NCBI RefSeq assembly: GCF_032854445.1
Contig: NC_088302.1
Coordinates: forward strand, 33,263,979 to 33,327,978
Source of the DNA: Liolophura sinensis
Taxonomy: Eukaryota; Mollusca; Polyplacophora; Chitonida; Chitonidae
DNA length: 64,000 bases
Direction: 5' to 3'
This document shows, piece after piece, positions 35,050 through 48,399 of the stretch. The position numbers and the translations under genes are program-made. How positions within the stretch are numbered: the first letter of the stretch is position 1; each line of letters starts with the position of its first letter. A model generated the notes under the pieces. The model was not told the origin of the DNA. It searched no databases and saw nothing but the letters and a program-made list of their open reading frames with translations.

Positions 35050-36190
35050 TGAATATAGATACGTGAAATGTAAAAATACACAAAACTCATTTGCATATTC
35101 ATGTATATTTATACATGGAACCTTTAAGTTCTACTGATTTATTATAGAGAAAGGAATATACCATTCTTGGTGGAGAATAATAAACAAGGAAAAACATTAC
35201 CATAGTAGTAATGTAAATATAGGGATGATGTTCCCTCGCGGGATATACCGGAAGTAGCCTGGATGTCACAAAATATTCATCCTCGACATGATGTCCACCG
35301 TGGTTTTCACTCTTATCACGTCAAAAAATCCATCTTCTCTGAAATTTATTGATGCCGTAAAGGCTCGGCTACAAATCCAATAATGGAATCTCCTTTGGAA
35401 GATCAAGTTTTGATATCAGGAAGAGGATCCATTTGAATTTCCTTTTCATGTTTTAACGGATAAATATAGGCATAGGTACGACGAGAAACCAGCGTTATCC
35501 TATCTCCTATGATTCCCCCACACTTTTATGGCACGAACTTCTGTACGGTTTTTTATAATAGTGTCTGGTAAAAATATTGTAATAAAGACAGGATTAAAGA
35601 CATTTGTTTGCATATTACATCAGCAAAACAAGCCGTTCGAATTTTTATTATATAAAATAAATATATGTATCCTTGACAACAAGGTGATCCGCGCTTTGCA
35701 CATAATCCGGGGATGTGTTTTATTCAGTATTTACAATCGTTATATCGTCATGAAAACTTACAATTATTCCTGCTAAAGATAAATCATGATATTATTATCA
35801 GAAATTCTAGCGATGAAAAACTCTCTTCAGTGATAGGATTAACGAATGTGCAAATACGGTAAAGTGGCGATGAACGAATGTGTAAATGAACAAATATGTG
35901 TGAATCAATCAACCTTACATAACGGTAACTACTGGGTTAGTGCTGGTATGTTGTGTATATGTAGCATCACGCTATGATAGCTGAACGAGTGCGTGAGTGA
36001 ACCATTGAGTCGCATGGGTGTATAGACAGAGAGCACTGGGTTATCACATTTATATGTAGCAAAGTGAAGTGGTAGAAACGTGTGAGTTTAATGCAGGCAT
36101 ATCACCATATTTATATTACATTTTAGAAAACTGTGTATATATGTATCGGGTCTTCGGATTGGCAGTTCTTTGGTATGTTTTTGACATCCA
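35050..36190. other. Intergenic stretch with no gene seen
   Basis: AT-rich; the 35225-35520 part is more complex, but no coding frame or known repeat is seen. Tandem-like CGAATGTG/AAATGTG phrases at 35840-35900 are too short to call. Confidence 0.4.
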
Positions 36191-36204
36191 GTTCTTCAAC
36201 ATGG

Positions 36205-36335
36205 CCAGCAACCTGTGGATGGCACAGGATGGGTTTCGTACGGATTTTATTCGGCTTCTTACCACCATAATGCTGTCCGCCATCGTATAAGTGAAATATG
36301 CTTGATTACGGCGTAAAACACCAACCAAACAATTG
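36205..36335 (+). mobile_element. SINE family B, 5' truncated
   Basis: AGCAACCTGTGGATGGCACA, then CACCATAATGCTGTCCGCCA and ACGGCGTAAAACACCAACCA. Tail short. Confidence 0.7.
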
Positions 36336-36634
36336 AAATAAATATGTTCGACATGGCTGATCTGTAAAATTTTAGATATCTTATCGCTTAACGAGGAACA
36401 GGATGAGTGCAAGGCAACATCGACTTTTTGCGGGATGTCGCAGCTATGGTGAAGTTCCGTTTCTTATCGTTAAGTCAGTAGACAATAACAACAGGAAATT
36501 CGTTTCCTTGTTTGGACATGACCACAAGAGCTGCGTGTTTAGCGTGTGTATGTCAGAGCACAATGGTAACTTATTCATCTAAAGAAGTATTAATATCCTT
36601 TACAAAAAAAATATTATTTGTATGTAAAACTCCT

Positions 36635-38545
36635 CATGCGTATGATATGTGTGTACATGTATGACCCCTCATCCATATGATATATGTGTATATTTATGAT
36701 TCCTCATGCATATGATATGTGTGTACATGTAAGATTCCTCATGCATATGATATATGTATACATTTATAATTTATATATGTGTACATGTATGAATCCCCAT
36801 GCATATGATATATGTGTACATGTATGACTCCTCATACATATGAGGTATGTGAACATGTAAGATTCCTCATGCACATGATATGTGTGTACACGTATAACTC
36901 CTCATGCAAATCTTATATGTGTACATGTATGACTGCTCATGCATATGATGTATGTGTACATGTATGACTTCTCATGCATATGATATATGTGTACATGTAT
37001 GAATCCTCATGCATATGATATATGTGTACATTTATGATTGATATATGTGTACATGTATGACTCCTCATGCATATGATATGTATGTATATGTAAGATTCCT
37101 CATGCATATGATATGTGTACATGTATAACTCCTTATGCATATGAAATATGTGTAGATGTATGACTCCTCATGCATATGATATGTGTACATGTATAACTCC
37201 TTATGCATATGCTGTATGTGTACATGTATGACTCTTCATGCATATGATGTATGTGTACGTGTTTGACTCCTCATACATATGGTGTGTACATGTATAAGTC
37301 CTCATACATATGATATGTGTACGTGTATGACTAATCATGCATATGGTATATTTGTACATGTATGACTCCTCCTCCATAAGATATGTGTACGTGTATAACT
37401 CCTCATGCATTTGATATATGTGTACATGCACGACTCCTCATGCATATGCTGTATTTGTACACGTATGACTTCTCATACGCACGATATATGTGTACGTGAA
37501 TGATTCCCCATGCATATGATATACGAGTACTTTTATGTGTACACATGCATATGCTGTATTTGTACATGTATGACCCCTCAGGCATATGATATATGTGTAC
37601 ATGTATGACTCCTCATGCATATGATGTATTTGTACATGCATGACTCCTCATGCATATTATGTATGTGTATGACTCCTCGTTCATATGATATATTTGTACA
37701 CGTATAACTTCTCTTGCATATGATATATGTGTACGTGTATAACGCCTCATGCATATCATATATGTGTACATGTGCGACTCCCCATGCATGATATATTTGT
37801 ACATGTATGACTCCTCATGCATATTATGTATGTGTATGACTCCTCGTGCATATGATATATTTGTACACGTATGACTTCTCTTGCATAAGATATGTGTACG
37901 TGTATAACGCCTCATGCATATCATATATGTGTACATGTGCGACCCCCCATGCATGATATATTTGTACATGTATGACTCCTCATGCATATTATGTATGTGT
38001 ACATGCATGACTCCTTATGCATATGATGTATGTGTACATGTATGATTTCTCCTGCATAAGATATATGTGTACGTGTATAACGCCTCATGCATATAATATA
38101 TGTGTACATGTACAACTCCCCATGCATGATATATTTGTACATGTATGACTCCACATGCATATGCTGTATGTGCACGTGTATGACTCCTTATGCATATGAT
38201 GTATGTGTACATGTATGACTCCTAATGCATACGCTGTATTTGTACATGTATGACTCCCAAGGCATATGACATATGTGTACATGTATGATTCCTCATGCAT
38301 ATGACATATGTGTACATGCATGACTCCTCATACACATGATGTATGTGTATGATTCCTCATGCATATGATATACATGTATGACTTCTCATGCATAAGATAT
38401 GTGTACGTGTATGACTCCTCATGCATATGATATATGTGTACATGTACGACTCTTCATGCATATGATCTTTGTACATGTATGACCCCTCATGCATATGATA
38501 TATGTGTACGTGTATGACTCCTCATATATGTATATGTATGCCTCG
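36635..38545. repeat. Satellite-like tandem array, 35-bp unit, about 1.9 kb
   Basis: Unit ATGCATATGATATATGTGTA plus CATGTATGACTCCTC, roughly 50 copies with substitutions and small deletions. Between about 37640 and 38130 the units form a higher-order repeat: CGCCTCATGCATAT recurs at 37743, 37908 and 38081, i.e. 165-173 bases apart. Since 35 is not divisible by three but the unit lacks minus-strand stops in all frames, long false His/Tyr/Met/Cys-rich frames result. Confidence 0.93.
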
Positions 38546-38869
38546 TCACACATTTGTTGTATACATGGCATGGCCGCCTTCACAATCATGACTATAGCAT
38601 TGGTTAGGTGAATGTGCATGACATCGGTTTGGGAGCTGGGAGTGGAGAGCAGTTCAGGAACTTTACCAATGAAAAATGTTTACATATATATTGATAAAAG
38701 CAAACTTTGTGTATATGAGAGATTTAATGTCTACATAATTTCTCTAATGAACAACTCGAATGATTTATGGCTAATTAGTATGCGGTTCCAAATAATTCCT
38801 GTTTTGTTTTGTTAGAGGTTTGTGGGTTTGTGACTCATCGTTGTAAACAAAAAGAGCAATAAGAATGCA

Positions 38870-39360
38870 TAATCCACCTCTTTTACTGTCAGACACCTCT
38901 CCCTGCCACACGCGTCAACACGGGCGTTTTTAGAGGATCGAGGTAATCACGTGTTGTCTTTATAATACACCTTTGACTTTTGTTGTCCAGTGGCTCTGTG
39001 ATGTTTCTCCATACACGGGATGTTCTTTAGAAAAATGCTCCCCGCCAGAATTCGCCCGCATAATAACTTTTACCACATATAATTATACCAACGGGCGCGC
39101 GGACGACGTCACGAAGCGCCCCCTTGTGGCAGTGCATGCAATCTGTTCTTTCATGGGGACTATAGTCGGGTCTATCCTAGGGCGATATCAACACCTGATT
39201 CGATGAAAAAATTTGCCAGCATTGCGTGCCGAGCCTTGGCTAATTAACGGCGTTGGGGGACGCCCAAGGGTGAAGGGAGTATTTGCCAGACGGGTCTGTG
39301 GGCCCTCCTCGGCGTGACAACAATATGGGAACTTCACACTCCAAATCCTCAGCTCATATG
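38870..39360. promoter_or_regulatory. Complex, CpG-containing island, candidate regulatory element
   Basis: AACGGGCGCGCGGACGACGT, CGAAGCGCCCCCTTGTGGCA, TGGCTAATTAACGGCGTTGG. No recognised coding frame. Holds a CTCF-like site and a TAATTA homeodomain-type site. Confidence 0.32.
39116..39129 (-). promoter_or_regulatory. CTCF-like motif
   Basis: Minus strand CCACAAGGGGGCGC matches 13 of 14 positions of CCASYAGRKGGCRS. About one such match is expected by chance in this window. Confidence 0.28.
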
Positions 39361-39399
39361 GTCCCATACGAGTCTCATGAAATAACCCATGTCATTGTG

Positions 39400-41570
39400 C
39401 AAGAATTGATACCCACGAATATAATATGAGCAACACGAGGTTCGTAACACAAGCGAAATGAAAAATAAAAAAAAAATGAAATGAATGCAAAGAAACACTT
39501 TCAGAGCAGAAAGAACACTATTATAATTGGAAACGATGTAAAGATATTATCAAATCATAAAGGCTATATATAAGTTCGCGCTTTTTGGCTCCAGCGTTTT
39601 TGTGCAATCTTCTGATTCACCTGGTCCACGTATACACGTGTACCTGACGACCTTTTTCGATGTACTCGAAGATAAACTCGTTAATATGTAGTTCTACAAA
39701 ACAGACGCTTTCGCAATAAATGGTTAAACTGGCGTTTTAATGATATTCATAGTGCTTTCCACAGCGAAATGTTTCACACGACACCTGTATAGTAGTCTTC
39801 AAGCTATAATTGATCCAAAATTCAAACATGGACCTATATTGGGTAAGTCGGATAATGTGCATCCAGTCAAAGCAAACCCATTTACAGACCACAATTACCA
39901 CCAATCGCACCGTTCAGTATTATTAGCACGTCATGAATCTAAAAAAAATATGGTGGAACTCTATAGTAATTGATGAACCAAATTTAAGTGCATCATCTGC
40001 ACCCCGAAACTGTATTATCGTTATTACGTCGTATCAATGAGTATTGTGTGTAATTGGTATATGATGTACAGATCCTGACTGGCTGTATAATGTATAAAGA
40101 CCTGTGTTAAATATTCCTCCGCACTCACCTTTCAGGGACACATAAGTGCGGTCGCGGTGTCTCCATTTAACTTAACAAAATACGCCATTGTCATGATTAT
40201 ACATGGACTTGACATATTGGTGTGATGTGTAGTGATGTGTAGGTTTACTTGCTTGATAACGATGTTAGAACGTACATCGAAACGTCGGTGAAAATAAATC
40301 AGAAGTTGTTATCCCTACAGAAACTTTGCCATGACATACAGGCAATACATCGGTTCTTTCCTTTTCTCAACTGTTTCCGAAAGAGAAAAACGGAATATTA
40401 CATACTATATTACAGATAATTACATATTCATTTATTACATAAGATCGACTGACTGAACGGTGTTTAAACACTGTTTGACGATTTTTCAGCACAATACAAA
40501 ATGCTGTATCATATTGTTTTGCATTTACCTTGATTCAACCGAGTGTAGAGACACATAAGTAAAAGGCAACCACGATGTTATAGTACTGAATCTTCCAAAA
40601 GATTCAAGCGACTGTATGCCCGTCTATAAAACACGAATGCAACTGCCTTTTGACACAGATAACTCACTTATATAAAAGGTGTCAGTAATAAAGAGGATGA
40701 AACAAAGAATGACCCCAATACCTTGAGACAGAAGACCCCCCTCCCCCCCCCTCCAAAAAAAAAACATAAATGCCACAAATTATAGTCTAAAACTTCGCGA
40801 CGGCTGTCCAAGAACCACGAACTAACTCAGAGTCGAATCCGCTATTGAATTAGCGATTAACTTCGTTTGGGAAGTTTGAATTTTATAAGGTTTACAGTCA
40901 CAGCTCGGTTCGTGACGTATACATGGGGACAAACACAGAGCATCTCATTTCCACCCATTTAATTGTTCTAGGTAGACGAATTGAGCTAATACAACCCGTA
41001 GAGTTGCAGAACAAGATAGTCGTTGCATGCAGTTTGTTCCCCAAGGTCAAGGAAAAACGATCGTCGTTCTTCTGAATAAAGCGTCGTGGTAGATGAATTG
41101 GGTAAATTATGACCGCCCCCCACCCCCTGGAAATGAGCATGCAGCCCCAAGTTTGTAAGGACACGTCCGATCTCTCATTAGGAAATGATCCCGCTGAGCT
41201 GGCAGAATAGAACAGAAAAAAGACCAGTTTATTAATAAGATGAAGTTAATTGCAGGCTTATATGACTACAACCCTAAAAATGGTATTTGGACATTAATAA
41301 AATTCTTTATCCGATAACTCTAGACATCGACTGAGAATTGTATATGAGGCGATCATAGCGTCACTTACCTTGTTGCTTACTTTAAGAAAAAGGGGGAAAA
41401 AACATGCGAGTTTGAATTTGGGCTTATACCGTTTGATAAAGCAATATAGGCGTACGTGCAGCATATGCAACCAGTTGATTCGCACAGGCCGACGGCATGA
41501 ATAGCACAAAGGTGGGTCTTGTTTTCTCCTGGAATTGCTTGTGTAGACATATATTGTTACGTTAAAACAC
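39400..41570. other. Gene-poor stretch
   Basis: Mostly AT-rich with no recognisable exon or SINE. Holds a C-rich low-complexity patch at 40735-40754 followed by an A-run. Nothing else supportable. Confidence 0.4.
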
Positions 41571-41574
41571 AACC

Positions 41575-41800
41575 ATGGTGATGGGTTGATAGATTAGATT
41601 GGGTTGGTTGATTGGTGGGTTGATGCCTTGATTAATGGCTTGGCAGCGTGATTGGTTGATTGATGGGTTGATTGCCTGGCTGATTACATGATGCTTTTAT
41701 TCTCTGACTGATTGATTGGTGGGATGATGGCATGACTGATTATTTAGTGGTATTATTACATGACTGATTGATTGGTTGTTTCATTCATTGATTCATCGGC
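41575..41800. repeat. Imperfect GATTGGTTG-type simple repeat
   Basis: Phrases such as GGTTGATTGGTGGGTTGAT, TTGGTTGATTGATGGGTTGA and GACTGATTGATTGGTGGGAT recur irregularly. Low-complexity, unlikely to be coding. Confidence 0.6.
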
Positions 41801-41869
41801 TAATGGTACCCGCCGATCGAATCGATTTTGCACGATTAACGGAAAGGGTAGTACAATTTTGTAATTATA

Positions 41870-42440
41870 CCAGCACTTCTCCGTGTCAGTCTCCATCTGC
41901 CTTACGTTTATTTAATCAACACGCGATGATCCCTGCCAAGAGATAACTCGTTGATCGTCACACAATAGCAGATTCGTGCGTGGCCATCAATGTTCTACTA
42001 CCCTGTTCGCATCCTGGAAGCCATGCACGCGACTGAATTTAGACTATTTCCCTTGAACCATAAACACTGACCCTCTGACCATGCGTACGCCATATTGCCA
42101 GCGTGAAAACACGAGACTTAGCCATTCAATCAGGACTGCGTGTTTCATCGACCCTAGCTCACGTGCATCAACAGAGGGCACGTGCGATTGCTCGCCAGGT
42201 GAAACCAGGTGCCCTTGGGAACGTCAAACAAACCGGTGGCGATGGGGATTTTAATGAGATCGCCTAGAGCAATTGTTAATTGGCAGGTAGGCGCAGTTCA
42301 AAGACTGGCCCGTTATCTGCTCGATGCTTTTCACGGATGACTTGTCCAAGCAGCTCGTCACCCGCTATAACATCCCTACGACCTCGGCGATTGGAAATCT
42401 GCACTTCCTCCAAATATACTAGTTTCCGATGGAATTATTC
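41870..42440. promoter_or_regulatory. Complex-sequence island, candidate regulatory element
   Basis: Non-repetitive, less AT-rich (CTGTTCGCATCCTGGAAGCC, GATCGCCTAGAGCAATTGTT, GACCTCGGCGATTGGAAATC). No recognised frame. Confidence 0.28.
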
Positions 42441-42859
42441 CATTGCCTCGTCGAAAAAAGATAAACTGAATCAAATCAATATACAGAGTTATTAATACAA
42501 AAACATTCAATAAATTAATAAAGAAAACATTTCTTGCAGGAGAAATTGGTGCTAGATTTAACATAACTTTTTCCATATATCTTTTCCACACATCACAGCA
42601 ACCATTGTTAATGTTTGTGGCGTCCTATATATGGTAGGTTTGGTGCCTTGACTTCATTCGTTCCATTAGAAATGTTGTGAATACATACTGAATACTCGAT
42701 GACCATTCATACGCTGTAAAATCAAATGCGGAATGTAAACATGGACATTGCACTGACATAGGTCATCACGAGATACGCTTGTGCGAGGGGAAATAGCTTT
42801 CAAAATATTAAATCTGAAAACGACAACCTGAATTTGTAAAAATTTCAACTGTTTAACTA

Positions 42860-43560
42860 ACGCCACTTAAAATGCCAATGCGGAAAGCTGGAAATGAATT
42901 GGTTTTTACTTTCGGGGAGACCGGATACAGTTTATTCCACATTGTCCCGTGCTGATCATAGGAATAGTCCGTGGCTGCCACCTCAATCAACTCCACAGGC
43001 ACAATTGAGGAAATCGTGTTTTTCCTGAATTCACTGTGATCAGTGGTATGGAAAAATGCAGTTAATTGGACGGCGTCAAACTGTTTGACATTTTCTTTGA
43101 CCCAATCAAACTGAGTGAATGGACGAGCAAAGTGCCTTAAAATGTTCCCGAAGATACGTATACATTATTAAGCAGTGCCTTTGAAACATGCACCCAAGTA
43201 GCTTTTCATCTCAACAAAATATGGAACGACGTTTGCTGGCTGTCAAACACTCTTTGAGGTGCTATTGAAAACGCGGGCTGATCAACACTGCCGGTTTGGG
43301 GCGCATCAATTCGAGACACGAGTGCGAATGGCCGCGAGAGAAGGCCGTAAAGCAAACCGACTCGGAACGACATCGCAATATGTTTGATTAGGTTGTATAC
43401 GCCATATTGATTTGATAATACTTGAGTACCAGGGTCCTAGAAAAGAGCGGCCATTTCGCAACCCCTAGGGAAATCTTCGCATTTTACGCTGCACCTATTT
43501 TGAAAAATGTCACCACGACGACTTCTCAGTGGTCTAGAGGTAACACCCATTGCCGATAAA
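42860..43560. promoter_or_regulatory. Complex-sequence island, candidate regulatory element
   Basis: GGCTGCCACCTCAATCAACT, then TGACCCAATCAAACTG and GAACGACATCGCAATATGTT. Not repetitive, no recognised coding frame. Confidence 0.22.
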
Positions 43561-43936
43561 CAAATCTCAACATTATCAATGTTAAATGTGTTCAATCGCC
43601 CATGTACCGCAATTGTTTATTTATGTTTTCATATTGCGCGTTATGTCCTTAGAGTTTTAAGCATTATGCTTGCGCTAACAATTTTTTCGGCGAAATATTG
43701 AAATCTATAAATTAGTTAAGCGTACTTTATGGGATTAAATCTGATTTTAACCCCGTTATGTTCAGTGATATTAGCCTTCGTTCTCGTTCGACAATTCTTG
43801 CTAATTGCGTTTGGACATTATTCCGTGTTCAAACAAACTGCGAAGGCATAGTAAAGATATTTATAGTCAATGCTGTTTCTGCATGTATGTGTCAGAGTCG
43901 AGCGTTATAAGCCTATAGATGCATTCAGTATGTATT

Positions 43937-44039
43937 TATGTATGTATGTATGTATGTATGTATGTATGTATGTATGTATGTATGTATGTATGTATGTATG
44001 TATGTATGTATGTATGTATGTATGTATGTATGTATGTAT
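43937..44039. repeat. (TATG)n microsatellite, about 26 copies
   Basis: Pure TATG repeats over about 103 bases, read as Met-Tyr-Val-Cys in translation. Confidence 0.97.
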
Positions 44040-44779
44040 TTATACATTCGATTTATACAAGGCGGTATTAAAGGCAACGCAGACACTACTGAAATGTCCG
44101 GATGAATACATCCTTAAACACCCCAACCTCACTCCCTTTTAATCTCAACCCCAACATCTTTATCCACAAAACCCTATTATTGCTACTATTACCTGACAAT
44201 TACAATCTCACATTTTATATCTACACGTAGATATTTTGCATCTACTTTTTTGCTAACCTAAACCGTTATTTGATGAATGCTTGTTAACAGCGGATTTATT
44301 GAATAGCTTGGTAAAATTGATGAGAAAAGTTACTGTAAAGAAAAGCATTCTGATGACTGGAAATGTTGAGATGGTCAGAATGTATTTATCTCATTTCCTG
44401 TTATTAATTATCCATAATGTATGCTTATATATCTACGTAAATTAAGTATGGCCGTGAAGTCAGGATAAAACAGTGGTTGAGGTAAGAATGCAACGTAAAC
44501 TGTTGTGCAATTGACTACAAGCGATCAGATTACTATTATGGGCGTGTAAGTATGATCCCCTTTGGTATACAGCTGGGCCTTTTGTTTTCATTTTGTCTTA
44601 CTGCATTTCAGGTGTACATTGAACAGTTTCATACACACAACTAGAACAGTGCGATGGGTTTATCTGTCTCCACAAATCTCGGCAAACTTTCATATCCTAT
44701 TTCAAGTTAAGTATTCTGATAATTGTACCTCGATATTGGCCCAGATTTTCCTGGATTTTTTAGGCACCATATAACTAAT

Positions 44780-45560
44780 AACAGTCACTGGGACAGCATG
44801 TGTTTCATAAATGCTTTTCATTTACGTCGGATGAAAAAAGCAGAACATAAGATGAAAGGAAGCTGGTCCAGGGCTCGTGAAAAACGCATACTTTCTGCCT
44901 TAAGTGCTGTTTCTCGCCGTGTTTTTACATCAGTGTCTTCCGACCAGTCCAGTTATGAGCAGGGTAAGATGGCAGTTGCGGCGACACGGCGTCGCCCTGA
45001 AGTCAAGCTTGCCAGTGTCCTAAATGCTTCTATACATCATCTTGAACGGCGCGAGAAAGCCATTTAAACTGTGTTCGTCTCGACCCACTGAGGGTTTAGC
45101 TGTTGGTACGATGCCCTCTAACCATTCTCGGGAACCGACTATGTAGTGTCAAGTCCTTAAGACAGATATCCTACGGTGCCCGGGTTTCAGCCCTTCTTAA
45201 TTCTCCCAAGCAGGGAAGCATCTTCAGCTCACCCACGTCCAAGTCCGAGTTTCTCCTCCTGCCTTTACTTCAAACTGCTTTTATTTCATTATCTTAATGG
45301 AGCCACTCGTCAACGAATGTGTTCGAGCTTGAGGGTTGTTATGGCAACAGAAAGCTTTTAAGAACGGGACTTTTAGAGATATCGGTAAACCTATCGATAT
45401 ACAGGTGTCACGTGACACTGCCTAAGAGACTGATCGCTCCACGCAGCACCTCGACAGACGTTATAGCGCAAAGCAGCGGGCGCTGTTCCCGGCGTGTTTA
45501 GACGTCCACGGGCGAATATGGTTGATTTATCGGGCAGACCGAATGAAGTGGAGACTACAA
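44780..45560. promoter_or_regulatory. Complex-sequence island with an open 114-codon frame
   Basis: The plus frame to the TAA at 45065-45067 is basic (SWSRAREKRILSALSAVSRR, KMAVAATRRRPEVKLASVLN) but matches no family I know, and has no splice-supported partner. The following 500 bases are similar in texture but not coding. Either an unknown exon or a non-coding element; I favour the second. Confidence 0.22.
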
Positions 45561-45699
45561 CAATTCGTACTAACAATATCATATGCGTTCCAATAAATCA
45601 CAGTCCACTGAAATTGTCTTGTTCTCAGAAAGAAACAAAGTAAGTACGGCAATATATATCTCGACGAACAAGGCTACGAACAGTGACGCGGAGTCGGCG

Positions 45700-46740
45700 T
45701 AAGACAGGAGTTAAGTGACGTGAGATGAGGGTTGAGTGGTGCGAAGAGCGGCTTAGACAACGAATGATGAATTAGCTGAGGAAAAGTATATTAGATGCAA
45801 GACAGTGAAGAAATGTTGGAAGATCTGCCTTAGGAAAGGTGGACAGACTGCAGGTAGTGACTTCATTGGAGGTCTTTCATTGCAAGTTTGTACATCCTGT
45901 ATGCATGTGAATATACACGTAAACATCCAGGCGTCACAACAAACATTGGCATGTCAATAGTTAACACTAACCGACGTTCCAGACCGAAAATTACAAGACC
46001 AATTTTCAACACTGAACACAAACCACCAAATAACTAAGAGCGTAGCTCAGAAATTAGGACCGAGTCATGTAAACAGATACGGTCAACAGTTTTCAATGAT
46101 GCCGGTGTTTCCGGCATCATGCTGCCTCTAACCCTGGGATTAGCAGATTTGGACAAATTAGATATGAAGCAGAGCGCCAGAGATACTGGACACTGCGTGC
46201 ATATTTACTTGCATGAGAATTCAACTCAGAGTAAATTTAAGAAACTTTAAATGGAGTTTACTGGAATATCCTTGACACACCAGTTTTCTTGGTAATAAAT
46301 TGTGACTTTGATAAAAGTCGTCACACAATTAAGCATTAAAGTACATGTACGACGGTCATATATCTCTCAGTAAATCGTAAAGGGGCGTTTCAAATCAATA
46401 AGCTTAAGACTAATTTCCAAAAAAAACATAAATCAATAGTTCCACTTGAAGAGTGTACACGCCATACGCAGGACACTTAGGTATATTGCTGTCAAAATAC
46501 AGATATTCAACAGTATCAAATATGAAACTGTCCCTCAGCTTATTACGGGAACGTTGTCATCTATACACACTAAGACATTACTAGCAAACAATCTGCAATA
46601 CTGTAACATCATGTTATATAATTCAACAAATTATACGCACCTGAAATAAAAACATTATCATGTAGTATGTATATATATTGCCTTTGATGAACTGCAACCC
46701 CCAAAATGTGAAAAAAGTCCATCCCCAAATGATTAAACTA
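45700..46740. other. Intergenic stretch with no gene seen
   Basis: AT-rich; phrases such as CATACATCATGCC and TTTTCAATGATGCCGG recall 31.68 kb (GTTTTCAATGATGCAGG), hinting at a shared old dispersed repeat, but the match is too short to define. Confidence 0.25.
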
Positions 46741-47039
46741 AAAGTTTTTAACAACTGTCTGCTGTAATAGCAGACGTTCTGCTAACATCTTGTTCGACAC
46801 TAGAGATTTTAAGTGCTCGTAGTGGTCTCTCCTATGGAAACATGCCAGTCCTCTCCAGTGCCGAATGTCCCGTGCACGTGACGAGATAATGCGATATCTG
46901 GGCAGATGTGTGTTCACCTCTCACAGCAATGTATATCCAGTGAGAACTGTCAACATGGTCTCTACGTTCTAACATGGACTTGTTTACAAATGCTCATTTT
47001 GACGTTTGCCGAAGCGTTTCTATGAGTATAGCAAAGCGT

Positions 47040-47860
47040 GCCACTTTTTGATACTCAGAAGTCGTCTTTTGAAATCATCAGAACCTTGACGTTTGGTACT
47101 AGGCCCGTCTGGAAGGGTTGTGCATTTGCCGACGGATTAGTGCGAAACGATCAGTCCGAGTATCTGAGTAACCGTGACAATGGATTTGCCATTATCCAAG
47201 GAAGCAGATTCCAGCGAACCTCGACTTTTCTTCTGTTTAGTTGTAAGAAGTTGGTCTTTAAGAGATCGTCGTTCCTTGGCGATAATTCTGGCTCTTGCCG
47301 GCAGGATTGATTTCTCTTGAAAGAGCATAACCTTCGTCTAACAGGACTGGGGTTATACAATGACACCCACGAACACCCCTCTTTATTCCCCGATGGACTT
47401 GTTACAGGCCTCATGGTTCCCCGTTTGAATAACATCATGTCTGTGTTTGCTCAACTCATTAATTAAACGAAGTGCTTCTGAGGGCGTCATTGGCCTTATA
47501 GTAAAGCCTGGGCCATCTGATGGTATTCCCGCTAAAAGATTAAACTCGACATCTTGGGGAAAATTTGTACGTGATACTTTTGACGTCTTCCAAAAACCGA
47601 CTTCCAGACTGAAACTGAAATTATAACGCTCAATCGATCTGCGCTGACATCCCAAACTATGGGCGATAACACAAAGTCAACGAAACCGAAGCAGACCATC
47701 CTTCCGGCCAGGGAAAAGCTTTTAAGAAAATTACAACCGGGCCACCGTCTATGGTTTCCAACGACCGTGCTAAACCAACAGAATCAGAATGTATGCGTCC
47801 AGCCACCTTTACCAGTGCCAGAAATAATGTCCATTTACTGTCTGTCAGTGTTTGCATGTG
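47040..47860. promoter_or_regulatory. Complex-sequence island with open frames on both strands
   Basis: Several overlapping frames are open at once on both strands. The minus frame 47655-47383 contains GFTIRPMTPSEALRLINELS, which looks helix-forming, but has no ATG at its head and no known match. Simultaneous openness argues for non-coding sequence of balanced composition. Confidence 0.22.
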
Positions 47861-48399
47861 TCTTATATTCCAGCTTCCAGTTTGCTCAACGGTAGATGGT
47901 TCTGCTCATCGCTATTGGCGAGGAGAATGGTTGGACAACACAAGCTCAGGTTGAGTGTATTGTTCAGCCGTAACCTTAACTTACAACATGGATATTGCAC
48001 TAAGTAGCAAGACAAAGGCATTAAGTTGGTAAATTTACTTTGCAACACTCCTCTGTCTTTTCCTTCGTAACAAAATCATGCTGCTTCTTGCTAATGGGCT
48101 GGACATATATGTATAACTGATTTAACTTAGCACAGGTGGACGGTGAATTGTGTTGCTATAATATACATGTATAGTGATGTAATTCTGACTACATGGCCAT
48201 TATACTATGTTGTCCGCTTAATGTACAAGTTAAACTTGTACATCAACGCTATAAGTTTACACTTGTTCATATAAATATCTAGCGAAGACTTAAATTTTTA
48301 AGGTATAGGCATTTCAAATTGCGTTGTCATTTTGAGAAATTTGATTAAATCTTTTTTTTCTTTTGATTGTTCCCATATTGTGTGTGCTGTGGAGGGAAA

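Noticed and set aside
36635..38545. CRISPR-like array of short repeats
   Set aside because: Units are contiguous with no unique spacers, and the context is a eukaryotic intergenic region.
36937..38619. Many overlapping His/Tyr/Met/Cys-rich minus frames
   Set aside because: They are translations of the 35-bp satellite, open in all three frames because the unit has no minus-strand stop.
43870..44142. 90-codon frame with a Met-Tyr-Val-Cys run
   Set aside because: Translation of the TATG microsatellite.
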